Assembly (NCBI GenBank): GCA_903632075.3
Contig: CAHIKZ030000058.1
Span: forward strand, 87,501 to 151,500
DNA length: 64,000 nt
Origin: Acanthosepion pharaonis
Taxonomy: Eukaryota; Mollusca; Cephalopoda; Sepiida; Sepiidae
Reading direction: 5' to 3'
A program made the position numbers and the translations under genes. The number at the start of each line of letters is the position of its first letter. Within the stretch, counting starts at the first letter, position 1. The notes under the pieces were generated by a model. It was given only the letters and a program-made list of their open reading frames with translations, did no database searches and was not told the origin of the DNA. Below, in pieces: positions 52,770 to 62,440 of this stretch.

Positions 52770-52860
52770 CGAATTCATAACGTTGAAACACCGTTTTCTA
52801 TACAAACACCGAAGTTAAGCAACTTTGAGCGTGGCCAGTTCCTAGTATTTTAAACAAATA
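52770..52860 (+). mobile_element. 5S-tRNA SINE, 5S part only
   Basis: AACGTTGAAACACCG, CACCGAAGTTAAGCAACTTT and GAGCGTGGCCAGTTCCTAG. The sequence after the 5S box A region is lost. Confidence 0.65.
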
Positions 52861-53440
52861 CCTTGTTATGTTATGCTTTAAATTCTTTGTTGCATATTAA
52901 TTCATTTTGTGCATAGTTATGACTTACGCTCTGTGATAATGTCCCTATTATTGGGATCCATGTGATCAGAGAAAAGAAAATTAATATTTAGTTATCGTGT
53001 ATAATACGCTCTTCTAACTGTTAGATTTAAAAATCTGGAATAAGTACGTATTGCAGATGAAGAATCAAGGGACCCAAGAGAAATTGCCGAGCACCCGATG
53101 AGTAATGAATCCACTTCTGAGGATAGACGGTAAAAACAAACAAAAAACAAAAAAAAAAAACCTACTGATCGTCGAAAATTTAGCTTTTGCACTTTTAAGG
53201 GAAATCCTACGAGGGAGACTGCCTGAATTAATTCCACGGGCACAAAGATAGAAATAGTTTGGTCCACTTTCGACTGTAGATTGCTCTTTTGGGCAGCAAT
53301 AAAACGAGTCACTGCCAATTATTGTTCTCTTTTGTTGTAGATTTTAATCATTTCCGCCGAGTCAATACCCTTCTTTCGATAATCCAGCACGTATTCGGTA
53401 AGTTATAATAAGAAATTATTCCCAGAGAGAAGTTGACTTA
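52861..53440. other. No recognised gene
   Basis: A 108-codon minus frame (53318-52992) matches nothing I know. Confidence 0.4.
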
Positions 53441-53445
53441 CTACT

Positions 53446-53550
53446 ATATCACGAGGAAAAAAACGGTTCTCTTACGAAGTTAAGCAACTTCGAGCTTGGT
53501 CAGTAATAAGTGAACGCTTGGGAATACCAGCACCATAATTTTGTATATGG
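53446..53550 (+). mobile_element. 5S-tRNA SINE, 5S part only
   Basis: TATCACGAGG, ACGAAGTTAAGCAACTTCG, AGCTTGGTCAGTAATAAGTG, AACGCTTGGGAATACCAGCA. It covers 5S box A to box C, then diverges into unrelated sequence. Confidence 0.7.
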
Positions 53551-53979
53551 GGCTGGGTTAATGTATTTTTATTGCTATTGTTATATTGATTCACTACCGC
53601 CATTTTTTCTTCTGTAAATGATTTTCATATAATACTGGAGATCAAAGAAAAAAATTCGGAAAGTTTCGAAGTCAGTGAAGATCCTGAAGAGAGTGTTAGA
53701 AGTTGCAAAGATCTGTGTTTCAAAGACAAAAAACAATTGCTGTCAGAAAGTAAGGAAGAAGACAAAGAAGAAATATAATTAAATTATCCTATTGCATGAG
53801 ACACGACCTACTGTCTTTAGTCTAATCTGATAGAATCTAATATTTTAGGTTGGCATTTTGTATAGAAAGTTTAACGACAATTAGAAATACGTTTTTTTTA
53901 CGGCAGCAAAACAAAATGAGTTATTTATCACATGTCCACAAAGATTTACAATCATTTCGCTCAAAAAAATTGAACGAAA

Positions 53980-54670
53980 AACGAAAAAGTTAACAAAGAC
54001 AGGAAATGAAAAATATAAGGAAGAAAGAAAAGCAAAAGAGAAAGAAAAACAAAAGTAAAAGGAAGTAAAGTAAATAAAGAATGAAAAATAAAAAAGAAAG
54101 AAAAGAATGAAAGCGAGGAAAGTAAAAAGTAAAAGAAGAAAAAGCATAAAGATAAATAAGGAAAATAAAAATAAAAGTCAGACGAATATAAAGAAAGAAA
54201 AAATTCGAAAGAGAAAGACAGCAAAGTAAAAAAAGAAATTAAGAATAAAAGTAAAAGAAATAGAAAAAAAAAAGAAAAGAATAAAAAAGAAAGGAAAGTA
54301 AAAAAGAAAGAAAATAAAAATAAAAGAAAGTGAAATAGAAAGAAAGAAATGAATATAAGAAAGAAAAGTAAAAAGAAAAGTCTTCAAAACAAAAGCATAG
54401 AATAAAAAAAGAAAGAGAAGCAGAAAGAAAGAAAGAAAAGAATAAAAAAGAAAGAAAAGAATAAAAAAGCAAGAAAAGTAAAAAAGAAAGAAAAGAAAAA
54501 TAAAAGAAAGTGAAATAGAAAGAAAGAAAAGAATAAAAAAGAAAGAAAAGTAAAAATGAAAGAAATAATGTAAAAACAAAATAAAAAAGTAAAAAAAAAC
54601 TAGAAAGAAGAAAGAAAAACCTAAAGAAGAAAAATAAAAAGAAAGAAAACTAAAAAAAAAAGAAGAAATT
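53980..54670. repeat. Polypurine (AAAG)-rich tract of about 690 bp
   Basis: Nearly all A/G with few T: AAGAAAGAAAAGAATAAAAA-type units reshuffled many times. All Phe/Ser-rich minus frames here are artefacts. Confidence 0.92.
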
Positions 54671-55149
54671 AAACAGAAATCAAAAAGCTTTCACTTGAAA
54701 ATATCAATATGTTTGATATTGGGACTAAAAGAAATGTTTACACCATGGTATTCATTGGAATGAGAAAAAAAATCTTGTTATTAAATAAATGTGCTTGGCA
54801 GAAACGGGATTTATTTCACAATAACAGGATTATCTCAAACTTAATGTAAAAAAGTGTCTTTCAATTATTATGGAAAAATTGTTACAATATATGGCGAATC
54901 GTTTTTGTAAGTCTATTATGGTACAATTATTTGAGAACGCAACGGGAAACCACTCCACTACATTTCCTAAGAGGTTACGGCAATTCATAAAAAAAAAAAC
55001 AACAACAACAAAAAAAAAAAAAAATAATCTGTGACAATCTATAGGGTTCATGGCATCTTTTATAATATATTTACAATCTGCTGTTAACTAGGACAAAAAA
55101 TGACTTGTTAATTTTAACGCTTCAAAAAAGAAAGTGTTTTCTATCAATC

Positions 55150-55870
55150 ATCTGAGAGACCTCTTTCTGCCTTCCATCGGCATGGGTGATGCTAACCTTC
55201 TGGAGAGAGTGACTCGACGCGTCTTCTCGGGGTAACATTTTCCGCTGACATGAAATGGTAAGTTTATACTGAATCAATTTTTGTTCTGCTGCTATGAAAG
55301 TTTGTTAACTGTGTCGGGCTAGACAATTACAGTCTACCAATCATCTTTGCTTTGAGTATTGCTGTCACATAAGGTCTGGTGTTCCTGCTTATACATTTAG
55401 AGATTTTTGATAAAATCCAAAGAAGAATCTGCAATGTTATTGTTCCTGACCTTACATTCCGGCCGCTTTAAGGGTTGCTTCCCTGTGCCTTTTCTATATA
55501 TACTTTCATGATAATTGTTCTGATGAACTCTCTTTCATGGTACCTAGACTTTAAGCGCGGTACTAGATTGGCGTCTCGTCATTTTACAGATGAAATGGCT
55601 AGAAGTAACCGTAAGTTCTATGCTATGAGGTTCTTCTATCAATTATCTTGCTTGTAAAACTGTCCTCTGGCTTCTTGCTTCCCAGTCAATTTTGATTTTC
55701 AAAAATTTAAATGCGATGTCAGTGGTTAGTGCTGTCGGCTAAATTCTTGTTCTTTTATTGTTCTCTCTCCTTAATAGTAGGTTTATTTATATTTTATAAT
55801 AATCAGTAACCCCTTGTGTCTTAGTTACTTTATTGCGTTGTTTGACGGGTGAAATGATAAAAAAAATATT
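55150..55870 (+). pseudogene. LINE C-terminal/3' end fragment (CR1/L2-like)
   Basis: Plus strand encodes, across frames, EYCCHI-like and KIQRRICNVIVPDL (about 55415-55455), the segment KIQRRICNVIGPDL of the 1.1-2.0 kb copy; then YFHDNCSDEL-like and MARSNRKFYAM. The tail CAGTAACCCCTTGTGTCTTA..GGGTGAAATGATAAAAA ends at about 55866. Confidence 0.8.
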
Positions 55871-57105
55871 GTGGGTCCGTTGCCGTTGGGAAAAAATTAA
55901 AGTGTTTAATCGATAAATAGCATGGTAGACTGTGTTCTCTAGCATTGGTTTGAAGCTATTCTTACAAAAGTATAATGCCGAAGGTAAGAGGATAGCAATC
56001 AATTATCTTTCCAAAGAAGTATTAAAAATAAGCGTCAAAAGAATGAAGCTTGTAGAATTTGGCGAGAATCATCTTTCTTTGTACCTCTTCGACTGGCGCT
56101 ACAGAATCACTAACAAAGAAATGTACCACATAACAGAAACCAAATCACTTGAGCACTTTCAACGACAGTAACAACTATTATGGATAACATAATTCGAAGG
56201 GAAAGTAATACTATAACCCGGATGATGACGTTCCACACTACCTTAAACACAAGGAGAGGGTCAATATTGGAAAGAGTAATAACAGCTACTGGACATGAGA
56301 AATCTATTTTTCTGAAAATCTCTTTTCAAAGAAAGATTTTATAAAATTCAACAGATAGAAAATTTTATAAAATCAAGCTACAGTATTACTGCAGGTTGGT
56401 TAATCTCATTACAGAAGAGGAAAAAACTTGAGAAATGTAGTTCTACAGTGGGATTCATGGTCGAGCAACGCTGAAGTTTTAAAGATAATGTAAACAAAAA
56501 TTACACTAGTAATGTAAACAAATATGACACTAGCAGGACATATTAAATGCAAGATGAACAGAGGAACAAAACGCATAACCTACCTAATGAGCTTGTGGTA
56601 CACTGACTTACCTAATTGGAGAGCACAACGGACATTGGCCTGGACATTGTCATGGCCGATCAAGGTAAGATGGCCGCAACTGAGCATATATAAAATGTGG
56701 TATAAGGGTCTATTCCCAAGCAAGATCCTGTGCATTCAAATTGGCGCTTGAAGGGAAGTAGAGAAATTACGTGGTGACACAGGAAAGGGGAAGAAAAAAG
56801 ATAAGAGAAAAACATGAGGGGGAGGAGACTGTAGAGAAAAGAAGTTGGAGGGTGTTATGGTGAAACACACCTATTCTATAGTTAATAGACTCTCTCACCT
56901 AATATAAGTAGGAGTAGTGAGAGAAACGATGGTCAGTCGATGTTAGTCGATGTCGAACGACAGTTAGTCGAATACGAAAGTATCAGCGACCACAGCAAGA
57001 TTACTCTGCGTAATACCTATTATATCAAGTTCCTAACTTTTTGTACGTCGAACCTATTTTAGGACCTATTTAGTACAAATACAAGCCTCCACTGCGAAAT
57101 CACTC
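55871..57105. other. No recognised gene
   Basis: A 79-codon plus frame at 55932-56171 (LKLFLQKYNAEGKRIAINYL) has normal composition but no recognised family. The rest is unassigned. Confidence 0.3.
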
Positions 57106-57109
57106 CACA

Positions 57110-57235
57110 ACAGAGGGGAAAAAAGAAGAATGTAGAGGCAGAGAAAGGAGAAAAAAAAAAAAAAAGAAAGAGACAAAAAAAGTAAAAAAAAAACGAAAAC
57201 AAAAAGACTGAAGAGAAAAAGAGAAACAGTTTTTT
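57110..57235. repeat. Polypurine tract
   Basis: A/G-rich AGAAAAAG-type sequence. Confidence 0.9.
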
Positions 57236-57375
57236 TGAATTGGATTATTTGTTTTTTACGTGTTATCAAGCATTATCAGGTTATTCAAAGCTCCCTCTAA
57301 AAAAAACAAAACAACCCCCCCCAAAAAAAAAACAAATTTAGCTTGTAAGAATATTTTATCGATAATAATGATTTT

Positions 57376-57672
57376 TGCTGATACAAGTTCTACTAATTAA
57401 CCTAAAACTGGCAAAGAAGAGGGGGAATTCTTGCCTTTCCAAAGAGTATTTACACGTAAATAAATTTAACGAACCCGACTTGTATTGGACCTCGGCTCTC
57501 CGATTTACAGTTTCCTGTCGTAATGCATTATACCAAGCGCACATCAAAGATTACAACACCTGGTATCCCGAAGCAGTCATTCATCTCGACACTGACAAGG
57601 CTCGACATTGACAAGGCTCGTCATTGCTTAACTTCGGTGATCCTTTGAGAGCCGATGTTTCAACGTGATATG
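57376..57672 (-). mobile_element. 5S rRNA-tRNA chimeric SINE, minus-strand copy
   Basis: Minus strand: TATCACGTTGAAACATCGGC, GATCACCGAAGTTAAGCAAT, then a duplicated GAGCCTTGTCA/TGTCGAGCCTTGTCA, GGGATACCAGGTGTTGTAAT. The tRNA part has AATCGGAGAGCCGAGGTCC (decayed B-box), and the body GAAAGGCAAGAATTCCCCC follows. Confidence 0.8.
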
Positions 57673-57699
57673 GCCTTTTGCCAAACAGAGAAAGATCGG

Positions 57700-58000
57700 G
57701 TGTTAGAGAAAAGGAGCAGGATTAAAGAAAGATAAAAAAAAAAGAGAAGAATGAGAAGGAAAAGAAAAGAAGTAGGTGGAAAATGGAAAAGAAAGAGAAT
57801 AAAAGAATTACGAGAGGAGGAGTTGGTTGTAAGCAAAAAAGCGAAAGAGGAAAACACAATGACGAGAAGGGGAAAAGCAGTAGGAGAAGGATGAGGAGCA
57901 AGAGAAAAGGTGTAACAGAAGGTTGAAAAATACTGACTCGGAGGAAGAATACTGAAAGGAGAAGAAAGAAGAGAAAAGGAAAAGAAGAGGAAGAAGAAAA
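57700..58000. repeat. Polypurine tract
   Basis: About 300 bp of A/G-rich sequence with AGAAGGAAAAG-type units; spurious frames on the minus strand. Confidence 0.9.
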
Positions 58001-58883
58001 TGATTACTCGTGTTTCTCATTAACTTGAAACGAAAACGCAAGAAATGAAATGCCTTATTTGGAAAAGAAATCTTAGTAAAGTTAAAGTTAATTAACATGT
58101 TGACATATTTCAAAGTAAGGCTTCTATCACGTTTATACTGATTTATTTCGGGTTGATGCAATGATTGAAAAATTAGTATTTTGTATTTGTTTTAGTAACG
58201 TAACTGAGCTTTATTTCCGGTCTTCGGAGGCTGGAAAACTTGAGTTCATAAATGTTTTTGTTACGCACCAGTTGGAAAGTTGAATCAAATATAGAAATTT
58301 ATGAAAAACAATACCTTAATTCATGTTGGTATCTGTGCATGTTTGCGAGTGAATGTGAGTGCATTTGTGCGTATGTACAAGGTGCATTTCAGAAGTTTTC
58401 AGTCTTTTTCTGGTGAGGGAGTTGTCCGTGATTATTATATTTTTCGTATATCATTACTATACATATACGCCAGATTTTGTTATTCTCCATGGTGGTCCAA
58501 AAGTCTTGCCAACCCCTACCAAAAAGTAATGAGAGTATTAGAAGAACAAGTAATTGTTGTTCATGATGACGGTCGTCTTCGAGTATAGAATCCAGAGGTT
58601 AGCAGTGAATATTTCGAAGACAGTAGGGAAGCGTTGTTCAGGTTAGCAGTGGATATTTTGGTAAAAGTAGCAGAGCGTAGTTCGTCCTTCTGTTTCTCTT
58701 CACCTGACAAGCTGGAATTGGACATTCGGGTAGAGTAAACAAAATGGCCGCCTTTATACAAGACGGATTGAATGTTCTACGTCTTCTGATTGGTTAACCT
58801 TCTATTGGTGGACTATACAGTGAGTCAAGTCACTTGTGCTAACTCACTAGTACATACGTATACACAAAAAACTGCAACAGTAA
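58001..58883. other. No recognised gene
   Basis: A 95-codon plus frame at 58301-58588 has no recognised family. Two short blocks, GTTAGCAGTGAATATTT and GTTAGCAGTGGATATTT, repeat near 58596 and 58642. Confidence 0.35.
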
Positions 58884-58904
58884 TCTCTATCTATAAAAGG
58901 AAGG

Positions 58905-58957
<53 letters not shown>

Positions 58958-59690
58958 GAATGCACGGCCGCAATTTTCGACGGATTTGCACCAAAATTTA
59001 CATGCACATGTTCCAAGTTAGCGGGAAGATCAAGACCGACTTTTCCCAACTCACATCGATAGTGGATATAATCGATTTTTTCATGCTTCTACGGCAGTTT
59101 TCATGTAGTTTGCGACCATTTTCTATTGGCCAGAATGAGAGCCAATAGCTGGCTGCCACGAATAGGCAGGAAGCCTCTATTGGCCAGCGTGAGAGCCAAC
59201 AGCTGACTGACACGAATGTTAACTAACATGCTAGCATGCAAAAAAAAATCGATAGCAGCATTCGTCACAAGTGGGAAAAATTTACATCTGCATGACACTT
59301 TACTCCAATTGGCTCAATCGCTTGCTTAAACTCAACGTTGATTCTGATTCCGTAGAACTGGGTTGGGTGTGAAGAAGTATTTGTTGTTAACATTCTTTTT
59401 TCATACGGTTTTTCCAGTTATGGGTCCTTTTTTTTTTTAAAGGTGATCGTTTTGTGTTCATTTTGTTTAGTTCTTTTTTCGTAACAGATTTAATGTTTAG
59501 TATAGAGCTTAGAAAAAATTCGCAGTGTGAGATTGGCAAGAAGTAAGACATGTAGCAACAACAGCACGGCAAAGTGCACTACTTAAAAGGCAAGGAAGGG
59601 CAAAAATATTTTAAGTCAAGTGATAGCGATTGCTGTATGACTCGTACGATTTTTGAATCAAGCACGGGCGACGCCGGGCCGTGCTGCTAC
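58884..59690 (+). mobile_element. Non-autonomous Helitron copy 2
   Basis: Starts TCTCTATCTATAAAAGG; ends in the hairpin GCACGGGCGACGCCGGGCCGTGC (stem GCACGG/CCGTGC), then TGCTAC. The last base differs from the canonical CTAG. Inserted between A and T. The GT run near its 5' end has expanded to about 24 units (58908-58954), against only about four units in copy 1. Confidence 0.8.
58908..58954. repeat. (GT)n inside the Helitron
   Basis: Continuous GT tract of about 24 units at the position where copy 1 has TGTGTGTG. Confidence 0.95.
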
Positions 59691-59699
59691 TACAGTAAT

Positions 59700-60125
59700 A
59701 CAAAGCACGTGTATTGGATTAAGTTTATTCACTTTCATTGATACTCTCACATAACGAGAAGGTGTATATGAACACCATCATTTTCGTTACATGAAACGAT
59801 GTCGTGCCATGTCCTGTGTGATATTTTACAAATATGTGCTTTGTTGATTGTTGCAAAGGCTCTCCGAACCGCGTCCTTCAACTGATGGGTATTCTGGTAT
59901 CGTTCATATGAAACTCTCCTTGATAATAACCCACAGAACGTTGAAATAGAAAATCATATTATGTAAGACTGACAGGACTTTCTGACCACATTGTAGATTA
60001 AAGAAGACGCCCGTAAACGCTCTTTGAACACACCTTACTAAACAGGCTTGTCAGAGATGCCTAGTTTGCAGAATGGCATCGTAACTGGAAGGAAATTTAG
60101 AATCTCGCGATGCAATAAAGTTTTG
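59700..60125. other. No recognised gene
   Basis: Unassigned. Confidence 0.4.
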
Positions 60126-60127
60126 TG

Positions 60128-60545
60128 TTAAACTGAGCAAAAATGTGTCTATATTTCCGAGATGAGGAATTATAATTATTTACGCTATTTACATTGTTCG
60201 GACTGATCCTTTCCTCTTTAGTGTCATATTCACGACGTTTCAACCGTTGTACGTTTCGGCCTTCTTCATGATCTGTCTATATTTCTCAGATGAGGTATTT
60301 TAACTATTTAAGCTATTTACATTATTCAGGCTTTTGTCCTCATCTTTATTGTCCTATTCACGACGTTTTGGCTATTGTACGGTCAGGCCTTCTTCAGAAT
60401 CTGTCTATATTTCTGAGATGAGTTATTTTAACTACTTACAGTATTTACATTGCCCGGGTTGTTGTCCTCATCTTTATTGTTATATTCACGAAGTTTCGGC
60501 TGTTATACGCTCCGTTCTTCTTCAGGTGATTGGAATTTCGAACCG
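60128..60545 (-). repeat. Three tandem monomers with hammerhead-like cores
   Basis: Minus strand: cores at about 60530-60486, 60398-60359 and 60270-60231, spaced about 128 bp. The 5'-most core is preceded by ATTCCAATCAC and followed by GTGAATAT, so TCAC can pair with GTGA as helix I. Between cores: AATAAAGATGAGGA, GAATAATGTAAAT, CTCATCTGAGAAATATAGAC. Same family as 10.48-10.88 kb. Confidence 0.62.
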
Positions 60546-60745
60546 AACACTTTATTTCATCCACTGTTTTAGTTCCTTGCATCTTCCGGATATCTTAGTT
60601 TCAGTTATTTCTCTTTAGTAAGTCATCTCGCCAAGTTTTTCTTTTCACCTCTACTGCGGCCAGGTATTGAACTCACAACTTTTTGTGTCAGGTCACTGGA
60701 TTATTTCAAGCAACCCTTTTATCCACTGAGCAATCTGTCCTTGAG
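60546..60745 (-). mobile_element. tRNA-like head and body of the monomer-tailed element
   Basis: Minus strand: CAGTGGATAAAAGGGTTGC (A-box-like), GTGAGTTCAATACCTGGCC (B-box-like), then a body leading through AAAGTGTTCGGTTCGAAATT into the monomers. Together with 60128-60545 it gives the complete element, in the order tRNA head, body, hammerhead-like array. Confidence 0.68.
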
Positions 60746-61035
60746 CAAAAACAAAACAAAACAAAAAAAACAAAACAAAAAACAAACCCAAAACAAAAAC
60801 AAAATAAAAAAAAACGTTACCGGGAGTTATGAAATTCGCTAGACTGCATATGTTTTTCGCTGGCTCAAGAGGTCGAGGACGATAGAGAGAATGTGACAGA
60901 TTTACACATAGCTGTGGCAAGACGTGCTCTGTGGTCAGCAAACCCGCAAAGCAGCAACCGACTATCCTCTCTAACATGCGATGTGATCCTAAAAAGATAT
61001 CTTAAGCATTAATAAGTTTCCCATGTCAATTCATT
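60746..61035. other. No recognised gene
   Basis: Contains an AAAAC-rich stretch at 60748-60815; otherwise unassigned. Confidence 0.4.
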
Positions 61036-61036
61036 C

Positions 61037-61375
61037 TAGCCATTTATCCGTAACACATTAGTTAATCTATCATAGTCGGCACGCGCTCGCATCCGAGCTT
61101 CGGGGTCGTCACCCTCTCTCCTTTTCCTCTCCCCCACCCTCGATGGAGATGGATGTGGACCCAGCCTACTCGTGAAGAGTAGTGAGCAGGAGGGACATAG
61201 GAGTGTGCCTAATAGACGCAACTGGGCGAATCGTGCCCTTTTGAAGGCATGTTGCAGATCCTTGAACTGGAAAGTTTCAGTCCTCCCTCGGATAGTCTTA
61301 TGCCAGGAATGCCGATTTGTAGCAACGGTTTTTCCCAAGTCTCAGAGTCGATCCTTTGGCCTGTATCGGGGAGGT
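61037..61375 (-). pseudogene. LINE C-terminal fragment with degenerate zinc finger
   Basis: Minus strand encodes TVATNRHSWHKTIRGRTETF, then LLCPSCSLLFTSRLGPH. The layout 'DRxxWRxxIxxG...F' followed by 'CPxCxxxFxSRIGLxSH' is the C-terminus of a class of animal non-LTR elements; the final zinc-binding His residues are changed. GC-richer than surroundings. Confidence 0.5.
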
Positions 61376-62440
61376 TTACAACTGATCCTTACTCTATACT
61401 TTGCTTAAAATAAACATTGTACGGACAAAAAAATCTAAACCGAAGATAATCTATAGCTGCCGACGTAATTCAGCAGTTTCCTATTTCACTTTAACTCTAA
61501 TAAATATTTTCCAAATCATATATTACTGTGCTGGGCTAAGCTTGACTTCAATTTCACACTATAAATAAATAAAAAACTGAGTGCAATAGGTTACCCACCC
61601 GGGCTCTGTCTCAGCCACTAAATACGGCATTATGTGACATCTCAACTGCAACAGCATTAGAACGAGAATGCTGGATCAATGATTATACGAACAAGCGCCT
61701 GGCTGTCTCCGGTAGTCTCACACACGAAAGACGGAGAATATGCGGTCCTCACATCAGACGACAGGAGTATAATAGTTTGGCTGAGAGTAATTGACGGAAT
61801 ATCGGAGGGATTAAAATGTAATTGGAGATTAAATTCTCGTGTTATCATCCAATCAGCATCTTCTATATTATTGTCAGGTTGCTATCGGTAACGAGGTAAC
61901 GGTATAGGGTAATGATCACAAGGTTCAACCACTATAACAGTTAGATCCACTTCTGACGCACTTGGTCAAGCCAACACAATAAAATCAGTGTGATAGTCCG
62001 TTGCATGTTCATACTTTTTCTGAATTATCTTCATCACCATCATTAGTTCCATGACGTAGCAGTTCCCTCCACATATGTGGGTTGAAAGCCGTAGCGGGTT
62101 TTGCTCAAGTAGACCTGTTGGAATTTATCCAATTATCAGAGCTTGAGAGCTGGTCTCTCCTCTGACCGAGCTCTAACAGCTCAGTGGAAGATAAAACTGG
62201 CTGGTTACATTCCACTATCATCGATCGGATCCAGAAATATCACTATTCACGACGAACAGATGTTCCCTTAGGCAGTCGCCGTGACTTAAGCACCTAGTCT
62301 CACTTTCTACTCTCGATAGGGTGACGAATTATTTTTGTTGTATCGTGAAATGGATGTCGCTACACATATAAAAAAGCAGTAGTAATTCATTACGAAGAAT
62401 AATACCGTACTATCAGTAGAGAATACGGTCTACTGTAATA
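61376..62440. other. No recognised gene
   Basis: Unassigned; 63-70-codon frames at 61657-61891 overlap on both strands and match nothing known to me. Confidence 0.35.

Noticed and set aside
53881..54579. Phe/Ser-rich frames of 77-133 codons
   Set aside because: Composition artefact of the AAAG-rich tract.
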